Assembly: GCF_048541835.1 (NCBI RefSeq)
Contig: NZ_JBLEOY010000001.1
Location: 1-64,000, forward strand
From: QIJE01 sp048541835
GTDB lineage: Bacteria > SZUA-79 > Acidulodesulfobacterales > Acidulodesulfobacteraceae
Direction of reading: 5' to 3'
DNA length: 64,000 bases
The notes beneath the pieces are model-generated. The model did no database searches. It had not been told where the DNA came from and saw nothing but the letters and a program-made list of their open reading frames with translations. The position numbers and the translations under genes were made by a program. This document shows positions 43,501 through 51,587 of this stretch, piece by piece (the first letter of the stretch is position 1; the number at the start of each line of letters is the position of its first letter).

Positions 43501-44715
43501 ATGGCTATATATAATTACAGAGCAAGGGATAGGCAGGGTAAACTTGTAGTCGGAAAAATAGAGTCGGTTTCTTCTATCTCGGCAGAAAAACAAATAGAAG
43601 ACTTGAGGCTTATCCCTATTTCGGTGGAAGAAGCGATGAGTTTTTCATGGGGAGACGTTTTTCCTGCTTTTCAAAGGATTTCTAAAAAGGACGTAATTAT
43701 ATTTTCCAGACAATTAGCTACGCTATATCAATCCGGCGTGCCCCTGACAAGAAGTCTTGATTCGCTCATAGAATTTACCGAAAACAGAAAACTCAAAAAT
43801 GTTCTGTCGGAAGTGAAACGGGATGTGGAAAGCGGTCAGACGCTTTATAAAAGTCTCTCTAAACATCCGAATGTTTTTACCGAAATTTACGTAAATATGG
43901 TTGAAGTAGGCGAAAATAGCGGTTTTTTGTATGACGTACTCGTAAGGCTCGCCCTTCTGATGGAAAAAGATATGGCGGTAAAAGCAAAGGTGCAAAGCGC
44001 CACTTTTTATCCCAAGATAGTTTTATCGGCGATTATAATTGCGGTAGTGATTTTAGTGGGGTTCGTAATACCTAAATTTGCTATGCTTTATAGGAGTTTT
44101 AACGTACCCCTTCCATTAGAGACAAGAGTCCTTGTTGCTATATCCGGCTTTTTCGTAAATTACTGGTATATAATTTTGGGCGCTGCGTTTGCGCTTATTG
44201 TCGGGGTAAAATTATACATGGGTTCATCCGGAGGCAGGTTGTGGTGGGACGAGCATAAGCTGAAAATACCTATATTCGGCGGCATTTTTTATAAGTCCAT
44301 GATGAGCCGGTTTACCAGAATTTTCGGACTTTTATTCCAGAGCGGACTTCCGATAAACAGGTCGTTTGAGCTTATCAGGGATGCCGTAAATAATAAATTT
44401 TTTACGAACAAGATCGACGAAATACAATCCGATGTCATAAGGGGAGAGTCCATTACGACCAGTTTTAAAAATTCAAAAATATTTTCCGGTATAGTGATTC
44501 AGATGGTGAGTGTAGGAGAAGAAACCGGGCATATCGACGAGATGCTTACCAAGGTAGCCGATTACTTCGACGAAGATTTGGACCATCAATTAAGTATCCT
44601 TCAAGCGAGCATAGAGCCTGCTCTTTTAACGATAATCTTCGGAATGGTGCTGTTTCTCGCGCTGGCGATTTACCTTCCTATAATAGACGTAATAAATTTT
44701 GCAAAACAGGGTTGA
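43501..44715 (+). CDS. pilC: Type IV pilus/type II secretion inner-membrane protein (PilC/GspF)
   Basis: This is a 404-residue protein with two GspF domains. MAIYNYRARDRQGKLVVGKI is the usual start, SRQLATLYQSGVPLTRSLDS and RIFGLLFQSGLPINRSFELI are the paired repeats, and three membrane helices lie at ~172-192, ~220-242 and ~372-396. It anchors the assembly ATPase. It shares the transcription direction with the ATPase gene. Confidence 0.92.
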   Translation: MAIYNYRARDRQGKLVVGKIESVSSISAEKQIEDLRLIPISVEEAMSFSWGDVFPAFQRISKKDVIIFSRQLATLYQSGVPLTRSLDSLIEFTENRKLKNVLSEVKRDVESGQTLYKSLSKHPNVFTEIYVNMVEVGENSGFLYDVLVRLALLMEKDMAVKAKVQSATFYPKIVLSAIIIAVVILVGFVIPKFAMLYRSFNVPLPLETRVLVAISGFFVNYWYIILGAAFALIVGVKLYMGSSGGRLWWDEHKLKIPIFGGIFYKSMMSRFTRIFGLLFQSGLPINRSFELIRDAVNNKFFTNKIDEIQSDVIRGESITTSFKNSKIFSGIVIQMVSVGEETGHIDEMLTKVADYFDEDLDHQLSILQASIEPALLTIIFGMVLFLALAIYLPIIDVINFAKQG

Positions 44716-44750
44716 TTTACCCGGATTAAGGATTTTTGTCATAAAAAATG

Positions 44751-44780
44751 TTGACTTGAAATGTATAAAAATGATACCAT
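44751..44780 (+). promoter_or_regulatory. Likely promoter of the RND efflux unit
   Basis: TTGACT (44751-44756), an 18-bp spacer and TACCAT (44775-44780). A run of ATATAGATAT-type short repeats lies between it and the adaptor ATG (44800-44825) and could bind a regulator. Confidence 0.4.
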
Positions 44781-44862
44781 ATGCAATATATTAATAATCA
44801 TATATATAGATATATAGATATATGCAATTTGATATTTTTTATATCATATTAGGGAGTGAAAA

Positions 44863-45933
44863 ATGGATTCATCGAAAAAAAAAATAAGGGGTATTTTTTA
44901 TGCTTTTTTAACTGTGGCGGCATTTACATTAATATCATTGTCGTTAAGCGGATGTGCTAAAAAGTCTTATCTATCCGGCACGGCAAAAACGGGATTGAAA
45001 GTAAAAGCCGTTAGGACGAAGTATAAACTCGTATCTAATTACCTTAAATCTCCCGGAAACGTGAAATCGCTAAGTAACACCGCAATATCGGCGCATATAA
45101 TGGGCTATGTAATATTTGAAAACGTACATAACGGGCAAACGGCTCTTAAGGGGCAGTTGCTTTTAAAATTGAGCGCTCCCGAAATAATGTCTAAATATCA
45201 TGCCGCAAAAGCCGGGTTTTTAAATGCAAAAAAAACATACGATAGGATTAAAAAACTGTATGGAGAAAATTATGTTTCAAAGCAGACCTATGATAATACG
45301 TTTATGCGGTATAATGTCGCAAAAGCCGATTTGAACGAAGCGCATAGTTATTTGAATTATATAAATATATATTCCCCCATAAATGGCGTTATAACTCAAA
45401 AAAAAGTTTATATCGGCGACCTTGTAAGCCCCGGCGAGACGCTCTTGACAGTTCGCGGCATTAAAGAATTAGAATTTGAAACATACGTAAATGTCAAATA
45501 TTATAATAAATTAAGACGAAATGAGTCGGTTAAATTAAATTTTACGGCAGTTAAGGGCTCGGTCGTAGGGAGAATCATATCCGTCGTAAGATCTGCCGGT
45601 CGTTATTCTCACTCTATTTTAGTAAGGATAGGTATAACGGGGGATAGAAATTTAGGATTAATGCCGGGGATGTACGGCATTGCAAATTTTAAAATAGGCA
45701 GTAAAAAGGTTATTCTAATACCAAAAAATGCCGTATTAAAGCGACTCGGCATATGGGGCGTTTATGTCGCGACCGGGGCGGGAGAGGTTATTTTCCAGCC
45801 GGTGAGCAGGGGTAGTGTTTATAATAAAAAATTTGTTATAGTTTTAAACGGATTAACTCCCGGAATGACTGTAATAACGAGCAATTTAAATGAGATTACC
45901 GCCGGCAGCCGTGTAACGCCGAAACTGAATTAA
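44863..45933 (+). CDS. RND efflux periplasmic adaptor (membrane fusion lipoprotein)
   Basis: This 356-residue protein has a lipobox (LSLSGC, Cys ~31), so it should be anchored to a membrane in the periplasm. The order hairpin-lipoyl-barrel is clear: NTAISAHIMGYVIFENVHNG (half lipoyl), helical hairpin ~95-150, INIYSPINGVITQKKVYIGD (second half lipoyl), and a beta-barrel with LMPGMYGIANF. Helical hairpin length is short. It works with the permease encoded 47 bp downstream. GGAG site before the ATG. Confidence 0.9.
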   Translation: MDSSKKKIRGIFYAFLTVAAFTLISLSLSGCAKKSYLSGTAKTGLKVKAVRTKYKLVSNYLKSPGNVKSLSNTAISAHIMGYVIFENVHNGQTALKGQLLLKLSAPEIMSKYHAAKAGFLNAKKTYDRIKKLYGENYVSKQTYDNTFMRYNVAKADLNEAHSYLNYINIYSPINGVITQKKVYIGDLVSPGETLLTVRGIKELEFETYVNVKYYNKLRRNESVKLNFTAVKGSVVGRIISVVRSAGRYSHSILVRIGITGDRNLGLMPGMYGIANFKIGSKKVILIPKNAVLKRLGIWGVYVATGAGEVIFQPVSRGSVYNKKFVIVLNGLTPGMTVITSNLNEITAGSRVTPKLN

Positions 45934-45980
45934 TACATCAAATGTTGCCGACCATATAAAATAAGGAGTTTTTTGGATAG

Positions 45981-48900
45981 ATGGATAAAAATTTTAACGG
46001 TAAGATTGCAGAATATTTCATAGAGAATAAGATAACGCTTTTGCTGATTATATTTATCATATGCTTCGGCGCAGTAGCTATATTGCTTACACCGAGGCAG
46101 TATAATCCTCAAATTATAGTTCCGGCGGCAAACGTTATAGTCAGATTTCCGGGGGCAAACGCAAAAGAGGTTCAAAATTTAGTAACGAAGCCGTTAGAGA
46201 GAAAGATGTGGCAGATACCCGGGGTCAAGCATGTTTACTCTATATCCATGAACTCGGAATCCATTGTTACCGTACAGTTTCATGTAAACGCAAGCAGGGA
46301 TAAAAGCCTCGTCGATTTATACAATAAGGTCTTCTCCAATCTTGACGAAATTCCCAAAGGGGTAATGAGACCCATAATTAAGCCAATCGACGTAAACCAT
46401 GTTCCCATATTGGATATTACGCTATGGAGTAAAAAATATGGTGCAGGTTTCCTTACTACCGTGGCAAATAGGATTTTAAGCAGATTAGACTCTGTTCACG
46501 GAACCGGCGTTACCTTTTTAAACGGCGCAAAATATAAGCGGTTAAATGTTTATCTTAATCCGATAAAGATGGCAGCCTATAACGTTTCTCCGCTGATGAT
46601 AGCACGAGAGCTCAAAGAAACGAACGTAGAACTGTTCGCCGGTTTCCTTAAAAACAATAATAAAAAGGCATTTTTAACGGCAGGTGGGTATTTTTATCAC
46701 ATAAATTCCGTTAAAAATTTTATTATATCCGTTCATAACGGAAAACCGGTTTACTTGAGAGACGTAGCAACCGTAAAATATGCGTATGAGCCCTCCAACT
46801 TTTTGTCTGAGTTCGGCTTAGGCGAGTATTATAGAGAGTTTGAAAGCGGCGATAAGATAATAACCGGAGCTAAGGGTATTTATCCGGCGGTGACCATAGC
46901 CATCGCAAAAAGACAGGGGAAAAACGCGGTTACAGTCGTAGATAACGTACTCGCAAAGTTTCATAAAATAGTAAGAACGAGTCTGCCGGCGGGCGTTTAT
47001 TATACGGTAACGAGAAACCACGGAAAAAAGGCAAACGATGCGGTAAATACGTTGCTTTTTCATTTAGGGGTGAGCATTATTATTATCATAGTGCTTCTGC
47101 TGCTGATATTGGGCTGGAGAGAAGCATTCATCGTTGCCTTTACTATTCCCATAATGTTACTGCTTACATTGGGTATTGTCTTCCTGTTTCATCAAACGTT
47201 GAACAGAATTACTTTATTCGCGCTGATTCTTTCGCTGGGTCTTTTAGTGGATAATGTCGTCGTCGTTATAGATAATATAGAACGAGTCTTTTCGCGAAAA
47301 AGAAATATACTGCCGGGCTATGCCGTCCTCGGCGTAAACGAAATAGGGAACCCTAATTTTTTTGCAACTCTAGCCGTTATAGTTTCATTTATCCCTATGC
47401 TGTTCGTTACTGGAATGATGGGTCCGTACATGAGGCCTATTCCTCTTAATGTACCTATAGCTATGATAGTTTCTCTGTTTGTCGCGCTTACTATAGTACC
47501 CTGGTTTTATCTTAAACTTATGGCCAATAAAAAGGGGATAGCGCTTCTTCGAAAAAAAGAATCTATAGAACAAAAAAGGGGCAATAAAAAGGGTTTATAC
47601 GCCAAAATATTAACCCCTCTTCTTTTAAGCAAAAAGAAAAGATATATTTTTATATTGGTAATAATATTTTTATTTATTTCTTCCATGGCTTTGCCGGCTT
47701 TTAAAATAGTTAAGTTTAAAATGCTTCCCGTATCAAATACCAATACCTTTTTAGTAACGGTGAATATGCAACCCGGCTCTACATTTCAAAAAACAAATAT
47801 AGCAACTATGCGAATCGTAAATTATTTAAAGCGGATTAAACAGGTAAAAAATTATATTGTTACGGTAGGGACGCATTCTGTTGTTGATTTTTCGGGACTT
47901 TTAAGGGGTTCCAACTTTAGAAATGCAAGCTGGTATTCCGAAATACGAGTAAATTTGATCAATAAGGATAAAAGAAACGTATCGTCGCATGAGCTTGTCT
48001 TAAAAGTGCTACCGGTGGTTCATAAAATAGGCAAAGAGTATCATGCCGTTGTTAAGGTTCTGGAAAGCCCTCCTGGACCTCCAGTAAAGGCTACGATAGT
48101 TGCAAGAATTTACGGAAGAAATTATGGAGAGCAGGAAAAACTCGCTCGAATTGTCGAGGCAAAGATGAAAAAAACTAAGGGAATAACAGACGTAAACTCT
48201 TCTTATAAAAAAAGAATTAAAAAGGTTATGATTATAATACGCAGAGATAAAGCATCTATGCTCGGTATTACATCCGAAATGATAGCTCAAACGCTTTATC
48301 TTTTAAATAATGGTATGAATATAGGGACTATTCATAAGAATGACCGTTTGCACCAGGAGGGTATATTCCTGAGGATGCCCCCTTCGTTCAGGATAAACGC
48401 AGGTATGTTGTCAAGCATATGGATATATGCGCCTTATGCAAAAAAATTGGTGCCGTTAAACTCCTTGGTCAAAATAAAAAACGGCTATTTGCGTAATATG
48501 ATTTATGAAAGAGACTTAAAACCCGTTGTTTACGTTTATGGCAATGTTATAAACAGAAGTCCGATGTATGCTAATTTAGATCTTATTTTGCATTTTTTTA
48601 AACATCCGCTTCCAAGGGGTTATCACATAGAATGGGGTGGAGAATGGCATATTACCCTTAAGGTTTTCTCTCAGCTCGGCGCGGCTATGGGCGTCGCCAT
48701 ACTGCTTATATATATACTGTTAGTCGGCTATACCGGCTCATTTATAGTCCCGGTGGTGCTTATGGGCGCAATACCGCTTGAAATGATAGGCATAATGCCG
48801 GGGTTCTCCATAACGGGGACATACTTTACTGCTACGTCTATGATAGGCGTAATAGCCCTTTCAGGGATAGTTATAAGAAATTCGTTACTGCTGTTAGAAT

Positions 48901-49172
48901 TTATCAACGAAAGGAAAAAAGAAGGATACAATATTATCGATGCTCTTGTAGAAGCCGGAACCATGAGGGCAAGACCGATTATAATAACGGCGCTTGCGGT
49001 TATATTCGGCTCTATGATACTTGTAACCGATCCCGTATGGAACGGTCTTGCATGGGCGCTTATTTTCGGGATGTTTGCCTCTACAATATTGACATTAGTG
49101 GTTATTCCGATACTTTATTATATTATAGAGGGTAGGAGATGGCGCAAGGAAGACGTTCACGATAATTTATAA
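45981..49172 (+). CDS. RND-family efflux permease (AcrB/HAE or CusA-like)
   Basis: This is a 1063-residue inner-membrane pump with twelve helices and two large periplasmic loops. Early residues have the usual RFPGANAKEVQNLVTKPLER; helix IV carries LGLLVDNVVVVIDNIER, where the paired Asp proton relay (usually DD) is reduced to a single Asp followed by Asn; MIGVIALSGIVIRNSLLLLE is in helix X. Sequence is nearest to hydrophobic/amphiphilic-type RND pumps of proteobacteria. No outer-membrane channel gene lies in the window, so a shared TolC-like protein is needed. Confidence 0.9.
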   Translation: MDKNFNGKIAEYFIENKITLLLIIFIICFGAVAILLTPRQYNPQIIVPAANVIVRFPGANAKEVQNLVTKPLERKMWQIPGVKHVYSISMNSESIVTVQFHVNASRDKSLVDLYNKVFSNLDEIPKGVMRPIIKPIDVNHVPILDITLWSKKYGAGFLTTVANRILSRLDSVHGTGVTFLNGAKYKRLNVYLNPIKMAAYNVSPLMIARELKETNVELFAGFLKNNNKKAFLTAGGYFYHINSVKNFIISVHNGKPVYLRDVATVKYAYEPSNFLSEFGLGEYYREFESGDKIITGAKGIYPAVTIAIAKRQGKNAVTVVDNVLAKFHKIVRTSLPAGVYYTVTRNHGKKANDAVNTLLFHLGVSIIIIIVLLLLILGWREAFIVAFTIPIMLLLTLGIVFLFHQTLNRITLFALILSLGLLVDNVVVVIDNIERVFSRKRNILPGYAVLGVNEIGNPNFFATLAVIVSFIPMLFVTGMMGPYMRPIPLNVPIAMIVSLFVALTIVPWFYLKLMANKKGIALLRKKESIEQKRGNKKGLYAKILTPLLLSKKKRYIFILVIIFLFISSMALPAFKIVKFKMLPVSNTNTFLVTVNMQPGSTFQKTNIATMRIVNYLKRIKQVKNYIVTVGTHSVVDFSGLLRGSNFRNASWYSEIRVNLINKDKRNVSSHELVLKVLPVVHKIGKEYHAVVKVLESPPGPPVKATIVARIYGRNYGEQEKLARIVEAKMKKTKGITDVNSSYKKRIKKVMIIIRRDKASMLGITSEMIAQTLYLLNNGMNIGTIHKNDRLHQEGIFLRMPPSFRINAGMLSSIWIYAPYAKKLVPLNSLVKIKNGYLRNMIYERDLKPVVYVYGNVINRSPMYANLDLILHFFKHPLPRGYHIEWGGEWHITLKVFSQLGAAMGVAILLIYILLVGYTGSFIVPVVLMGAIPLEMIGIMPGFSITGTYFTATSMIGVIALSGIVIRNSLLLLEFINERKKEGYNIIDALVEAGTMRARPIIITALAVIFGSMILVTDPVWNGLAWALIFGMFASTILTLVVIPILYYIIEGRRWRKEDVHDNL

Positions 49173-49195
49173 CAACATATTATAAGGGAGTACCT

Positions 49196-49957
49196 ATGCC
49201 GATAAGATTTGATTGTAAGAACAGTTGTATAGGACAGATAGAAATAGATCTCGGCGAAAGAAATACGTTTGATATAGCAGAGATTAACGAATTGATCAAA
49301 ATATTCAAAAGACATCTCGATGAGGAATTGGATTTAAAAGCGATATTAATAAAGAGCTCAAACAGGGGTTTTTTTGCAACCGGACCGAGAATAAAAGATA
49401 TTGCCGGTTTAGATAAAGACGGTGCGAGATACTACATAACAATATTAAATACGATGGCGAGGCATATCGTAGAATCCCCTGTGCCGGTCGTATGTGTTAT
49501 TGACGGATTTGTAAGCGGTATAGGTTTGGATATCGTTTCTTCGTGTGATTTTAGACTTGCCGCAAAAACTGCCGTTTTTGCCGATATATCGTCTAGATAC
49601 GGAATATTATCTTCTTCTTATACCGCCTTAAGATTGGCATTTTTAATCGGCGTCCAAAAGGCGCAGGAGATGATATTGAGTTCTAAAAATTACTCTGCCG
49701 AGGATATGTACAGATTTAACTATTTAACCGATTTATTTGGAAAAGACGGGATAAATGAAGGAACAGGGGATTTCTTAAATACCTTTAAGGAATTATCCGT
49801 AGACTCTTTGAGGCTTAAAAAAAAGTTTTTTGTCGATTTATGGAATAATTATATTAAAAATAATAAATTTTCGGTAGGTGAGGCTTTTTCCGAACTTTTA
49901 GCTAACGGAAAAGACTGGAAGATATCCGTGAACAATTTTAACGATCATATCCTGTAA
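49196..49957 (+). CDS. Enoyl-CoA hydratase/isomerase-family protein with altered active site
   Basis: This is a 253-residue crotonase-fold protein. FFATGPRIKDIAG gives the first oxyanion segment and VVCVIDGFVSGIGLDIVSSC the second. In classical hydratases two Glu act; here the second is kept (KAQEMILSS), but the position of the first, in the segment normally reading ...EILLG.IPGAGGTQRL, is AVFADISSRYGILSSS, with Ser at the Glu position and no GAGG. Hydration of enoyl-CoA in the standard way is therefore unlikely; isomerase, thioesterase or hydrolase activity are alternatives. AAGGGAG ribosome site; 23 bp after the RND permease gene. Confidence 0.8.
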   Translation: MPIRFDCKNSCIGQIEIDLGERNTFDIAEINELIKIFKRHLDEELDLKAILIKSSNRGFFATGPRIKDIAGLDKDGARYYITILNTMARHIVESPVPVVCVIDGFVSGIGLDIVSSCDFRLAAKTAVFADISSRYGILSSSYTALRLAFLIGVQKAQEMILSSKNYSAEDMYRFNYLTDLFGKDGINEGTGDFLNTFKELSVDSLRLKKKFFVDLWNNYIKNNKFSVGEAFSELLANGKDWKISVNNFNDHIL

Positions 49958-50025
49958 TTACACTATTAGATTGGATTTATTTTTATATCGACGAAAAACA
50001 GACATTTTTAGTCCCCGGTTTTTAC

Positions 50026-50053
50026 TTGACAATCGTATCCAAATTGGTATATT
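50026..50053 (+). promoter_or_regulatory. Strong promoter of the ArsR/lipoate-assembly locus
   Basis: A perfect TTGACA (50026-50031), a 16-bp spacer and TATATT (50048-50053), 55 bp before the ArsR-type ATG. Confidence 0.7.
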
Positions 50054-50069
50054 CTACACTCAGAATATA
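50048..50069. promoter_or_regulatory. Candidate operator over the -10 box
   Basis: TATATTCT-acactc-AGAATATA: an 8-bp perfect inverted repeat with a 6-bp centre. It covers the -10 box, the usual place for autorepression by ArsR-family proteins, and the first gene downstream encodes such a protein. Confidence 0.6.
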
Positions 50070-50108
50070 CACGTAATCGTTATGTATTGCATCTGAAAAA
50101 AATAAAAA

Positions 50109-50507
50109 ATGGGAAAGAAATTGTGTATCGGCGACGATAGTCTGAACAGAAAATGTAAAGAATTGGCTTATATTTTTAAGCTTTTATCTAATCCTATAAG
50201 GCTTGGAATCCTATGTATAGTTGAAGGCGAAGAGGTTAGCGTAAACGATATATCTTCTGCCCTCGATAAAACTCAATCCAATATTTCCCAGCATTTAGCC
50301 GTTTTAAGAAACACTCGAATGGTAGATTGCAAGAGAGTCGGCAATAAACTTCTATACTATCTGGCAAATTCAAAAATGAGGCATCTTATTAAGGACATCA
50401 AAGAAATAAAAGATGCCGAAGAGTTCAGCGACTTAAAATTATTCGATGACGGCTTTTGCGAATCTAACAACAATGCCGATTTAGTATTGTCGCAAAATTG
50501 CAAGTAG
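50109..50507 (+). CDS. ArsR-family transcriptional repressor (possibly sHdrR-like)
   Basis: A 132-residue winged-helix protein: LLSNPIRLGILCIVEGEEVS, then DKTQSNISQHLAVLRNTRMV as the recognition helix and VGNKLLYYLANSK as the wing. It lacks the ELCVCD arsenic site of ArsR. Cys6, Cys16, Cys36, Cys74 and two C-terminal Cys are present; Cys36 in RLGILC and a C-terminal Cys (GFCE) stand in about the places used as a thiol switch by the sulfur regulators SoxR and sHdrR, though that is inference. Its gene opens the lipoate locus and has the candidate operator upstream. Confidence 0.82.
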   Translation: MGKKLCIGDDSLNRKCKELAYIFKLLSNPIRLGILCIVEGEEVSVNDISSALDKTQSNISQHLAVLRNTRMVDCKRVGNKLLYYLANSKMRHLIKDIKEIKDAEEFSDLKLFDDGFCESNNNADLVLSQNCK

Positions 50508-50510
50508 AGA

Positions 50511-50612
50511 ATGTCTGAAACGACGATGCTTGCGCAAAGAAGGCATTTCCGTGCTAATGCAGGCAAAGATATGCCTGAGTTCGGCATACCTGAGGATAGT
50601 GGAAAGTTATAG
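50511..50612 (+). CDS. Possible 33-residue small protein between the repressor and lbpA
   Basis: The ORF begins MSETTMLAQRRHF and ends GIPEDSGKL, starting 3 bp after the repressor stop. It has only a weak GTAGAG site. It fills most of the 158-bp gap before lbpA. I do not recognise it; it may be a real small gene, a remnant, or chance. Confidence 0.3.
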   Translation: MSETTMLAQRRHFRANAGKDMPEFGIPEDSGKL

Positions 50613-50665
50613 GTATTATTAGAACAAAAGTTAATTAAATGATTAAGCAAGGGGGAAAATTTATT

Positions 50666-51103
50666 ATGTCGAAAGTTAATGGATGCGATATTCCGGAAGA
50701 TCTCTATTACAGCGTAGAAAAACATGTGTGGGGAAAACTTGAAGACGACGGAACCGTTACTGTAGGTATGACCAGCGTTGCACAGAGTTTAGCCGGTAAG
50801 CTTTTATATATTACTCCAAAAAAAGTCGGACGTAAAATCGCACAGCTAAAGTCCGTAGCAACGGTAGAAAGCGGCAAATACGTGGGTCCAGTGCCGGCTC
50901 TATTTTCCGGCGAAATAGTCGCGGTGAACGATGAAGTTGTTGAAAATGTTTCCATTATAAATTCAGATCCTTACGGAAAGGGCTGGGTTTGTAAAATTAA
51001 GGCCGATAACATCGAAGAGGATAAGAAAAACCTTCTTATCGGAAAAGAAGCGGTAGAAGCCTACAAAAAAAAGATAGAAGCCGATGGAATTAAATGCGAA
51101 TAA
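50666..51103 (+). CDS. lbpA: Lipoate-binding protein LbpA (GcvH-like), copy 1
   Basis: I chose the ATG at 50666 (MSKVNGCDIPEDLYYSVEKH), preceded by GGGGG; an ATG at 50639 would add nine residues. The 145-residue protein has the GcvH fold, with HVWGKLEDDGTVTVGMTSVA and the lipoyl hairpin VATVESGKYVGPV, Lys71 being the expected lipoylated residue. In true glycine-cleavage H proteins this hairpin reads ESVKAAS; ESGK(W/Y)V is the form of LbpA, the carrier of sHdr sulfur oxidation. No gcvT or gcvP gene is near. 62% or so of positions look shared with the copy downstream. Confidence 0.85.
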   Translation: MSKVNGCDIPEDLYYSVEKHVWGKLEDDGTVTVGMTSVAQSLAGKLLYITPKKVGRKIAQLKSVATVESGKYVGPVPALFSGEIVAVNDEVVENVSIINSDPYGKGWVCKIKADNIEEDKKNLLIGKEAVEAYKKKIEADGIKCE

Positions 51104-51138
51104 TTTTTAAAATATAAGATTGGATCGGGAGGCATATA

Positions 51139-51585
51139 ATGGCTATTTTTAATAAATGTGATATTCCGGAAGATTTATATTACGATATAGAAAATCATGT
51201 TTGGGGTAGAAAAAACGACGACGGAACCGTTACCGTAGGTATGACCGACCCCGCTCAATCTTTAGCCGGAAAGATTATCTATGCAGAGGTTAAAGCCGTA
51301 GGCAGAGTTATTAAAAAGGGTAAAAGCGCCGCTACGATAGAGAGCGGCAAATACGTGGGTCCGTTTTCTGTGCCTTTTACGGGTGAGATAGTAGAGGTAA
51401 ACGAGGAATTGGAAAAAGATTCGCATATTATTAATTTAGACCCATACGGCAGGGGATGGATAGCAAAATTAAGACCTCTTCAAGAATCTGCATCGGATAT
51501 AAATTCCTTTATAACCGGCAAAGAGGCTGTCAGCGCATATACAAAAAAACTTGAGGAAGAAGATATAATTTGTAAAAAGAGATAA
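51139..51585 (+). CDS. lbpA: Lipoate-binding protein LbpA (GcvH-like), copy 2
   Basis: This 148-residue paralogue of the preceding gene shares the collinear start CDIPEDLYY and the hairpin AATIESGKYVGPF with Lys71 as lipoyl site. It differs in the C-terminal third, having an insertion near QESASDINSF. GGGAGG ribosome site. Two LbpA forms in one locus may serve different partners, as described for LbpA1 and LbpA2 types. It overlaps nothing; lipS1 starts 2 bp after its stop, so translation is probably coupled. Confidence 0.85.
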   Translation: MAIFNKCDIPEDLYYDIENHVWGRKNDDGTVTVGMTDPAQSLAGKIIYAEVKAVGRVIKKGKSAATIESGKYVGPFSVPFTGEIVEVNEELEKDSHIINLDPYGRGWIAKLRPLQESASDINSFITGKEAVSAYTKKLEEEDIICKKR

Positions 51586-51587
51586 CT

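Noticed and set aside
50109..50507. Arsenic-resistance repressor ArsR
   Set aside because: The ELCVCDL metal site is missing and no ars genes are adjacent; regulation of the lipoate locus fits better.
50666..51585. Glycine cleavage system H proteins
   Set aside because: The lipoyl hairpin is ESGKYVGP rather than ESVKAAS, there are two tandem copies, no gcvT/gcvP is near, and the genes lie with LipS-type and ligase genes.
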